NCBI RefSeq assembly: GCF_014170305.1
Contig: NZ_LZZT01000010.1
Span: 62,001 to 126,000 of the forward strand
Reading direction: 5' to 3'
DNA: 64,000 nucleotides
From: Achromobacter sp. UMC71
GTDB taxonomy: Bacteria; Pseudomonadota; Gammaproteobacteria; Burkholderiales; Burkholderiaceae_B
Position 1 is the stretch's first letter, and each line of letters opens with the position of its first letter. Under the pieces are notes generated by a model, which worked only from the letters and a program-made list of their open reading frames with translations, searched no databases and was not told where the DNA came from. The translations under genes and the position numbers were made by a program. Positions 57,663 through 64,000 of this stretch are shown one piece after another.

Positions 57663-58122
57663 GTCGCCGGGAGCCCTCTTGCTACGGCCTTGGTATGCAG
57701 AGCGTGGCCATCCGTCATTGCCAGTTGGCTACCAGTATCGGGTTCAGCGCTGCCGTGTAGTTCTGCGACTGTGCGGTAACACTGCTTGGCGTCGGCGTGC
57801 TAATGGCCATTGCATTTACCATGTTGTCGACCTTGCCGTCCAAGAGGCTGCGCCCCGCCAGCCGTCCACCGTCACCCGGTTCTACGTGCCAAGGACGCTG
57901 ACCTCCTGGTCATCGCCTCACGCAGGAACGAAAGCTGATTGAAGCTGACACTCGAGAAGATGGTTGTGTCAACATGCGAGGGTTCGATTCTGTCTCGATG
58001 ATGCGGTCCTGCCCAGAGGTAATCCCTCCACAAAGCCGCCATGCCGACTCAAACCAAACCTTGCGTACCACGTGGGACTCCTCTAAAACAACATACCCGT
58101 ATCTCCTATCAGGGAAGCGATC
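57663..58122. other. 460-base stretch without a recognisable gene
   Basis: Open frames of up to about 105 codons exist on the forward strand, but none has a recognisable motif, good start and typical codon bias together. Its average base composition is less GC-rich than the neighbouring core genes. It may be decayed coding sequence. AGGGAAG near 58111 belongs to the MscS gene that follows. Confidence 0.5.
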
Positions 58123-60291
58123 TTGCGAGCTGTAACCTTGCCTTTTTTTCGCCTGTGCCTGCCTTTGATAGTTTTTGTGTTGAGCCTGGGTTTAGCCCCT
58201 GCCGCGTCAGCCGCGCTTCCCGGCCTGATCGGATCGAGCGCCAGCAAGCCGGTTGACGACGTGCGACTCAACCAGTCCCTGGACCAAGTTATCCAGACGC
58301 TGGAAAACGAAAAGCAACGCACGGATCTTCTGATTCAGCTGAAGCAGCTGCGCGATGCGACCCAAAGGAATCCGGAAAACGAGAAAGGCGGAATCCTCGC
58401 CCTCATCCGGGACACCGCCGAAAACCTGGAAAAGCGCCTGGACGGCCCTGAGGGCCCACTGACCCGCTGGGCCATGTTGTACCGACGGGCGCGTGCCGAG
58501 TTCGACACCGGCATGCCCGCATGGCACGAGTGGCCCACGCTGGTTGCCGATTTTTTGCTCGTCATGGCGATCTGGGCCGGCTTGGCGGCGGTCCTGCGCT
58601 GGCTGGGCCGACACTTCAAGCAGCTACAGCCCCCGGCGGACGCTTCGCCCAGCCACTCGCGACCTCGTCAACTACTGTGGCTGGCCGCGCGGAGGTTGGC
58701 GCCCTGGGTCATCGCCTTCGTGATCACGCTCTATCTTTCCGTTATGGCGCCAGATTCTCTGGGCCAACTCGGGGCTCTCGTGCTCGCCTACGTCTTGCTG
58801 GCTGGTGCGCTGTTCTCGTCGCTCTGCCTGATCGCGTTGACCCTGCTTGACGGCCCGCACCGCAGGCAGGCGCTGGACATCCTGCTCCGGCGGGCTGCTG
58901 TCCCGCTTTGGCTGGTCGGCAGCCTGGCCGCTCTAGGTGACGCCCTGCACGATCCGGAAGTGACGAGCGTGTTCGGGCAGGACGTGGCACAGTTCGCCGG
59001 GCTGTTTGCCAACGTGGCCGCAGCCACGTTGAGCGCGTTGTTCATCCTGCGGTTTCGTCGGCCAGTTTCCCACTTGATCCGCAACCAACCTAGGGAGCGC
59101 CGCGCCAATGGTCAAGGGCTGCATAAACTGCTGCGACTAGTGGGATCGCTATGGTTCATCCCATTTCTGATCCTGGTAGGCATATCGCTGCTCACCACTC
59201 TCGCCACTGCCGACGACAGCGACCAAGTCATACGCCGGGCCTTATTGTGCGCTTTGGTGGCGATCGCCGGGATGGCTGTCAGCGGCGTCATCCGTCGCGC
59301 TTATTTGCACTCCAGCCGCGGCAGGAATCGGCGTACCGCTTACCTGGGGCAGCTCAGGTACTTCGGCTACACCCTGCTTTGGTTTGGCAACCTGTTGGTG
59401 TTCCTGGAAATCGGCGCGCGCGTGCTGGGCCTTTCGCTGCTCGGTTTCATGGAAAGCAGCGAATCGCAAATTGGCCCAAAAATGGTGAGCATCGTGGGCA
59501 TCCTGCTGACAGCCTGGCTGGTCTGGATTCTGACGGATACCGCGCTGCAGCACAGCTTCGGCACAGGTGGAAAGAACCGTGTCAACGTTCGCGCGCTGAC
59601 CATGTTGCCGCTGATTCGGAACGTGTTGTTCATCACTATCTTTGTGATTGCTTCAATCGTCGCACTAGCCAATATGGGCATGAATGTCACGCCGCTGTTG
59701 GCCGGGGCCGGCGTCATCGGCTTGGCCATTGGCTTTGGCGCACAATCGTTGGTGGCCGACCTGATTACGGGCCTATTCATCATCATCGAAAATTCCCTGA
59801 CGATCGACGATTACGTAGACGTGGGAAATCACCTTGGCACGGTCGAAGGCCTGACCATACGTACGGTACGCCTGCGAGACCTGGATGGCGTCGTACACAC
59901 TATTCCGTTCAGTGCGATCAAGACCATCAAGAATTACTCTCGCGAGTTCGGCTACGCCATGTTCCGCTGGCCGGTACCGGCCGCCATGCCGATCGACGAT
60001 GCTGTTGTATTGGTGCGTGACGTTGCGATGGAGTTGCGAACAGACTCGACGATCTATCCCTTCCTATGGTCCCCCATAGAACTGCAAGGAGTGGAAAGTT
60101 TCGACAGCGGCCAGGCCATACTTCGCTTCCGCTTCAAGACGGCGCCGCTGCGGCAATGGGAAGTCCAGCGCGCCTTCAACCTATGCTTGCGACGCCGGTT
60201 GGACAAGGCAGGGCTGGAACCATCCATGCCGCGCATGAATGTGCAACTATCGAGAGCGTGTTCGCCCAAGGCCGCGAAGCCGGGGGCATGA
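58123..60291 (+). CDS. Large MscS-family mechanosensitive channel (YbiO-like)
   Basis: 722 residues from a TTG start with AGGGAAG nine bases upstream. A signal peptide (ending APAASA, then ALPGLIG) leads into a periplasmic helical region, about ten transmembrane segments and the MscS core: pore helix VTPLLAGAGVIGLAIGFGAQ, LVADLITGLFIIIEN, and the beta domain DYVDVGNHLGTVEGLTIRT. The C-terminus has the MscS vestibule fold. It opens under membrane tension to release osmolytes. YbiO/YnaI-like members share this size. Its place in the island suggests it was acquired. Confidence 0.9.
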   Translation: MRAVTLPFFRLCLPLIVFVLSLGLAPAASAALPGLIGSSASKPVDDVRLNQSLDQVIQTLENEKQRTDLLIQLKQLRDATQRNPENEKGGILALIRDTAENLEKRLDGPEGPLTRWAMLYRRARAEFDTGMPAWHEWPTLVADFLLVMAIWAGLAAVLRWLGRHFKQLQPPADASPSHSRPRQLLWLAARRLAPWVIAFVITLYLSVMAPDSLGQLGALVLAYVLLAGALFSSLCLIALTLLDGPHRRQALDILLRRAAVPLWLVGSLAALGDALHDPEVTSVFGQDVAQFAGLFANVAAATLSALFILRFRRPVSHLIRNQPRERRANGQGLHKLLRLVGSLWFIPFLILVGISLLTTLATADDSDQVIRRALLCALVAIAGMAVSGVIRRAYLHSSRGRNRRTAYLGQLRYFGYTLLWFGNLLVFLEIGARVLGLSLLGFMESSESQIGPKMVSIVGILLTAWLVWILTDTALQHSFGTGGKNRVNVRALTMLPLIRNVLFITIFVIASIVALANMGMNVTPLLAGAGVIGLAIGFGAQSLVADLITGLFIIIENSLTIDDYVDVGNHLGTVEGLTIRTVRLRDLDGVVHTIPFSAIKTIKNYSREFGYAMFRWPVPAAMPIDDAVVLVRDVAMELRTDSTIYPFLWSPIELQGVESFDSGQAILRFRFKTAPLRQWEVQRAFNLCLRRRLDKAGLEPSMPRMNVQLSRACSPKAAKPGA

Positions 60292-60359
60292 CTGTGGGAG
60301 CCAATGCAATCTTGACCACCAAGGGATGAGGACAAAAATTTGGATTGCCAGGAGCTAGT

Positions 60360-60452
60360 TCATGTTCGTACGAAGACCGAATCCGACCCGTTGAGCTTTA
60401 CATCAGGCTGGGCAAGCGAGTCAGGCCCACCATCAGACAGCTGGGTTACCGA
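60360..60452 (+). pseudogene. IS3-type OrfA N-terminal remnant
   Basis: The reading SYEDRIRPVELYIRLGKR followed by TIRQLGY matches the helix-turn-helix opening of IS3/IS150-like OrfA proteins (YEDR-h-RAV-x-LY-h-KLGKR-x-x-x-TIRQLGYP). The rest is not recognisable. The whole gene-free stretch 60292-60732 contains only this fragment and unassigned sequence, and forms the right edge of the accessory region. Confidence 0.5.
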
Positions 60453-60732
60453 GACGTTCGGGATTTGACGGTAAACCTGACGGGACGTGCCCCCGCACCT
60501 TTGGCAAGCCGCAAGACGATGCCAAAAAGCAGGAAGAAGGATTTATCGCCGCGCTGGCGGATGTGGTGTCAGGCACAGTGCGATGCGGCTTTCTCTCCCA
60601 ACGCGCTTATGTGGCTCCTAGTCCACGCGGCCAAGCTCCTGCAACGTGGCCTGAAAATGAGCTAACCTACTGCCCCATATACGGTTTCAGACCTTGCGCG
60701 TTGGGCACGAAAGACTTGACGCCGGCACTTTT

Positions 60733-62787
60733 TTATCGGCGTCCGTCTACGTATGGCCGGGATTGCAGGATAACGAGCTGGTCGCCCACCACGGCCCATT
60801 CGATGTCCTGGTCCACGCCGCCCAGCCGCTGCTTGATCTGCCGTCCCACGGCGGCCAGCCGGGCCACCAGCGCGTCGTTCAGCACCTGGCGCGTGTCGGT
60901 CAGTGCCACTTCGCGCACGCCGCCGGCGGCGTCGGCCACCAGTTGCGTGTCTTCGGCGGATTTGCTGAGCACCTGCACTGCCTTGGACCAGCTGGAATAC
61001 ATCACCTGTTCGGCCTGGCGCTTGCCTTCGACCACCTTGATGCCCAGGCCGCGCTTGGCCGAGATATAGGTCACGTAGCGCCGGCTGGCGTCAAACGGAT
61101 CGCGCGTGATCATCACGCCCGAGCTGTCGGACGGCGCGGCCCGCTGCACCAGCACGGCCATCACCACCGCGTCCTGGCCGATACCGGCGGCGCGGCGCGC
61201 CTCGTAGGCCTCGAAGTTGTAGACCGACGCCCATACGGTCAGCACGGCCTGCGTCAATGCGTCGGCCTGCACCACGTTGGGCACGGTGGTATACAGCCCG
61301 GCGCCGCTGAAGCCTGGCAAGTCTTCGGAATTGGACGAGCTGCGCACGAACACGCCGCGGCCCTGCAATTGCTTCTGCCAGCGCGCCTGCCAGGACGCGA
61401 CCAGCGCCGGGTCGGGATGGGCCTGCTGGATGTCCTGGCGCAGCGCGGCCAGTTCCTGGCGGCGCACGGCGGCGTCGGTCTTGAAGTCGGCGCGCTGTTC
61501 CAGCGCCGCCACGCGCTGGGCGACGCCCAGCTGCTGCATGAACGCGGCGTACTGTGCGAACGGAATGCAGAAGCCGTCCGGCACGCTGGCGGCCGGGGGC
61601 AGGGCGGATTTCAGGGCGCCAAGGTTGGCGGCCTTGACGCCGCAATGGCGGCTGTCACGCACGGCCAGGGCGTCCAGCGGCTTGAGCGCCTGCACGGTTA
61701 GATCGGGCTTGGGCAGCAGCGCCTGCGCCTTGGGCGGCGGGGTGCCGGACGACGGGGTGGCGGGGCGCTCGGCCGGCTGCACCTGGTAATCGTTGCCGGT
61801 AACGGTCAGCGTCACCCACTGGCCGTCGTACTGGCGCAGCGTCTTGGCCGCGTCGCGCACGTAGGCGTTGGGCACGCCCCAGCCCTTGGCCAGCAGGTTG
61901 ACGTGCGACAGCAGCGTGGACGGCCGCTGCGTGATCAGCCCGGCCACGGGCGGCAGCCAGATCGGCACCTCGTCCAGCACCACGATGTCGTCGCGCGCCA
62001 GGTCGGGGGTGTTGTCCACCGAGGTCACGATACGCAGGCGGCCCCGGGCCTGGCCGGGATTCAGCGGCAGGAAGGGCTGCTCGCGCAGCAAGGCCTCCTG
62101 CGTCACCGATTTCACGCCGGCGTTCTTGGCGGTCTGTTCATGCAGCGTGGAATTGGTCTTGAACTGGATCGGCGCGTAGAAGCTCTGGGTGACCGTGCCG
62201 TCCGCCAGTTTCAGCAGCTCGGGCGTCAGGCGGTCGCCTTCCCAGAATTCGTAGGTGTAGCCGGGCAGGTCGCGTTGCCAGCTGAGCGTGCCGAACAGCA
62301 GGCGCCGGTTCGGGTCCTTGTACTGCGCGATCAGCGCGGCCTTGTCCTTGCCGGGCAAGAGCTTGCGTTCGCGCGCAAAGGTCTCGTGCAGGCCGTAGCG
62401 CGGCGTGTCCAGGTAATAGATGCGGTTGCCGCGCTGGCGATCGATGACGAACAGCACGTGCGGCATTTCCAGCGGCGTGCCGGCGTTGTAGACGCGGGCC
62501 AGTTGCTGGAATTCGGCCTGGGTCTGGATCTTGGCCAGGAAGGCCGGCCCGCCCCGGCGCGCGTCCTCGGCCTTGCGCGCCTCGATTTCTTCGGGCGTCG
62601 GCGGACGCAGATTCTCGTAGGGCGACGGCTTGCGCGCGGTCTGCGCATGGGCCTGCTGGCCGGCGGCCAAGGCCAGCAGGCAGGCGCCAGCCAGCAGGGA
62701 CAGGCGCAAGCGGGAGGGTGCGAACGGCGTGGCAGCAGGCGAGCGCGAGGCGGGCATGGGGCGAAATAAGGGCCGGAAAGCGACCAT
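60733..62787 (-). CDS. Exported dikinase/PEP-synthase-like protein
   Basis: 684 residues from the ATG at 62787 (62757 is an alternative). A clear Sec signal peptide (hydrophobic 27-42, AHA cleavage near 48) precedes a 200-residue region without a known domain, a swivelling phosphohistidine-like segment (GLITQRPSTLLSHVNLLAK, His295) and a C-terminal ATP-grasp domain of PPDK/PEP-synthase type (GVKAANLGALK, FVRSSSNSEDLPGFSGAG, DIEWAVVGDQLVILQSRP). The His domain comes before the ATP domain, as in alpha-glucan water dikinases and unlike PpsA. A periplasmic enzyme of this kind is puzzling because ATP is scarce there. Function unknown. Confidence 0.8.
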   Translation of the reverse strand: MVAFRPLFRPMPASRSPAATPFAPSRLRLSLLAGACLLALAAGQQAHAQTARKPSPYENLRPPTPEEIEARKAEDARRGGPAFLAKIQTQAEFQQLARVYNAGTPLEMPHVLFVIDRQRGNRIYYLDTPRYGLHETFARERKLLPGKDKAALIAQYKDPNRRLLFGTLSWQRDLPGYTYEFWEGDRLTPELLKLADGTVTQSFYAPIQFKTNSTLHEQTAKNAGVKSVTQEALLREQPFLPLNPGQARGRLRIVTSVDNTPDLARDDIVVLDEVPIWLPPVAGLITQRPSTLLSHVNLLAKGWGVPNAYVRDAAKTLRQYDGQWVTLTVTGNDYQVQPAERPATPSSGTPPPKAQALLPKPDLTVQALKPLDALAVRDSRHCGVKAANLGALKSALPPAASVPDGFCIPFAQYAAFMQQLGVAQRVAALEQRADFKTDAAVRRQELAALRQDIQQAHPDPALVASWQARWQKQLQGRGVFVRSSSNSEDLPGFSGAGLYTTVPNVVQADALTQAVLTVWASVYNFEAYEARRAAGIGQDAVVMAVLVQRAAPSDSSGVMITRDPFDASRRYVTYISAKRGLGIKVVEGKRQAEQVMYSSWSKAVQVLSKSAEDTQLVADAAGGVREVALTDTRQVLNDALVARLAAVGRQIKQRLGGVDQDIEWAVVGDQLVILQSRPYVDGRR

Positions 62788-62866
62788 GATAACGAACCTG
62801 GAAGGGGGCCGCCGATGCTTGGGATGCGAGCGCCACGCCGATATGCGTTAACCGGTCTTCAATGAG

Positions 62867-62895
62867 AAACGGCTCCGGAATGCCGGAGCCGTTTT
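62867..62895. terminator. Hairpin between argH and the dikinase-like gene
   Basis: AAACGGCTCCGG is inverted as CCGGAGCCGTTT around a four-base loop. It lies just beyond the argH stop. The T run is TTTT on the forward strand and TTTCTC on the reverse, so it may end argH only moderately well. Confidence 0.7.
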
Positions 62896-62918
62896 GCCAT
62901 GCAGGCGCAGCAGGGGGC

Positions 62919-64000
62919 TTATTCTGCCGCGGTTTCCTGCAGAACGCGGCGGGCTTCTTCGGCCACGCGCTCGGGGGCGGTGCCGCCCACGTGCTTGCGG
63001 GCCGCGACGGAGCCTTCCAGGGTCAGGACCTGGTGGACGTCGTCGCCGATCTGGGCGTGATAGGCCTTGAGTTCGGCCAGCGACAGGTCGGCCAGGTCGC
63101 AGCCGCGCTGTTCGCAGTCGCGCACGGCGTGGGCGACCACTTCGTGGGCGTCGCGGAAGGGCACGCCGCGCTTGACCAGGTAGTCGGCCAGGTCGGTGGC
63201 GGTGGCGAAGCCTTGCAGGGCGGCGGCGCGCATGTTGTCGGCCTTGACCTTGATGCCGGCGGCCATGTCCGCGAAGATGGTCAGCGTGTCGCGCACGGTA
63301 TCGACCGTGTCGAACAGGCCTTCCTTGTCTTCCTGGTTGTCCTTGTTGTAGGCCAGGGGCTGGCCTTTCATCAGGGTGAGCAGGGCGACCAGGTTGCCGT
63401 TGACGCGGCCGGTTTTGCCGCGGGCCAGTTCGGGCACGTCGGGGTTCTTCTTTTGCGGCATGATCGAGCTGCCGGTGCAGAAGCGGTCGGCCAGGTCGAT
63501 GAAGCCCACGCGCGGGCTCATCCAGAGCACCAGCTCTTCGGACAGGCGCGAGACGTGCGTCATGATCAGCGCGCCGGCGGCGCAGAATTCGATGGCGAAG
63601 TCGCGGTCGGACACGGCGTCGAGCGAGTTGCGGCACACGCCGTCAAAGCCCAGCGTCTTGGCGACGCGTTCGCGGTCGATCGGGAACGACGTGCCGGCCA
63701 GCGCGGCGGCGCCCAGCGGCAGGCGGTTGACGCGGCGGCGGCAGTCGGCCAGGCGCTCGGCGTCGCGGCCGAACATTTCGGCGTAGGCCAACAGGTGGTG
63801 GCCGAACGTGACGGGTTGGGCCACTTGCAGGTGGGTGAAGCCCGGCATGATGGTGCTGGCGTTGTCCAGCGCGACCGTGGCCAGCGCGTGGCGCAATTGG
63901 CGCAGCAGATCGAGCAGGGTGTCGATTTCGCCGCGCAGCCACAGGCGGATGTCGGTGGCGACCTGATCGTTGCGCGAACGGCCGGTGTGCAGGCGCTTGC
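62919..64000 (-). CDS. argH: Argininosuccinate lyase (5' end outside window)
   Basis: The visible 360 codons begin inside the conserved [15 protein letters not shown] region and continue through [18 protein letters not shown], the catalytic-serine loop [16 protein letters not shown] and [16 protein letters not shown] to the normal C-terminus. The enzyme splits argininosuccinate into arginine and fumarate in arginine synthesis. The frame is intact; only about the first 100 residues are missing from the window. Confidence 0.97.
   Translation of the reverse strand, partial: KRLHTGRSRNDQVATDIRLWLRGEIDTLLDLLRQLRHALATVALDNASTIMPGFTHLQVAQPVTFGHHLLAYAEMFGRDAERLADCRRRVNRLPLGAAALAGTSFPIDRERVAKTLGFDGVCRNSLDAVSDRDFAIEFCAAGALIMTHVSRLSEELVLWMSPRVGFIDLADRFCTGSSIMPQKKNPDVPELARGKTGRVNGNLVALLTLMKGQPLAYNKDNQEDKEGLFDTVDTVRDTLTIFADMAAGIKVKADNMRAAALQGFATATDLADYLVKRGVPFRDAHEVVAHAVRDCEQRGCDLADLSLAELKAYHAQIGDDVHQVLTLEGSVAARKHVGGTAPERVAEEARRVLQETAAE

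Noticed and set aside
60733-62787. Ordinary phosphoenolpyruvate synthase (PpsA)
   Set aside because: The domain order is reversed, the C-terminal PEP-binding barrel is missing and there is a signal peptide.

Overview
The window is high-GC DNA with gene content typical of Alcaligenaceae (Burkholderiales). A strain close to Achromobacter or Bordetella is my best guess, from codon and base bias, the many LysR regulators, a Bug/TctC-type binding protein, the branched-chain 2-oxoacid dehydrogenase operon and overall family content. No search was run. The window begins inside a LysR gene and ends inside argH.

Layout. 1-6.1 kb: a LysR regulator (cut by the window edge) beside hutG, a second LysR gene divergent from an MFS exporter, and an MFS exporter under a TetR repressor whose operator occurs twice as a palindrome. 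6.4-16.8 kb: a catabolic module with a periplasmic binding protein, a LysR regulator, a three-subunit opine/hydroxyproline-dehydrogenase-like oxidase (DadA-like subunit, [2Fe-2S] subunit, FAD/[2Fe-2S] subunit), an extra DadA-like oxidase and a complete Dpp-type ABC transporter. All genes from 9.1 to 16.8 kb overlap by a few bases and look like one transcript. 16.8-22.1 kb: DUF4180, a methyltransferase, and a LacI repressor divergent from an MFS-amidase pair with a perfect LacI-type operator between them. 22.1-27.8 kb: envelope genes (two LprI-domain exported proteins, MarC, DUF4105, DUF1275) and two small related membrane proteins. 27.9 kb: tRNA-Ala(CGC) with its terminator. 28-38 kb: xth, an SDR, a GntR/FadR regulator divergent from an aldehyde dehydrogenase, riboflavin synthase, an M81 peptidase-MFS pair divergent from a LysR gene, and speG. 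38.2-41.2 kb: a His-rich Zn/Cd/Pb P1B-ATPase divergent from its MerR-type regulator. 41.3-47.2 kb: a nitroreductase and the four-gene bkd complex, ending in a strong terminator.

47.2-60.7 kb is different: a worn accessory island between the bkd operon and the chromosomal genes that follow. It carries a truncated tyrosine recombinase, an internally deleted IS3-family element without matching flanks, a glycosyltransferase stub, an IS5-like transposase tail, two further IS3-type remnants and an 11-base G tract. Between these scars is working cargo: a tannase/feruloyl-esterase-family lipoprotein, a sugar-acid module (Bug-type binding protein, PdxA2-like dehydrogenase, L-fuconate-dehydratase-like enolase, divergent LysR, FAH/AraD1-like hydrolase) and a large MscS channel. 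60.7-64 kb returns to normal gene order with an exported protein that has a dikinase/PEP-synthase architecture, then argH.

I found no CRISPR array and no prophage. The items I would look at first are the exported dikinase-like protein, the oxidase-transporter module, the paired small membrane proteins and the island with its esterase lacking the usual cysteine pair.
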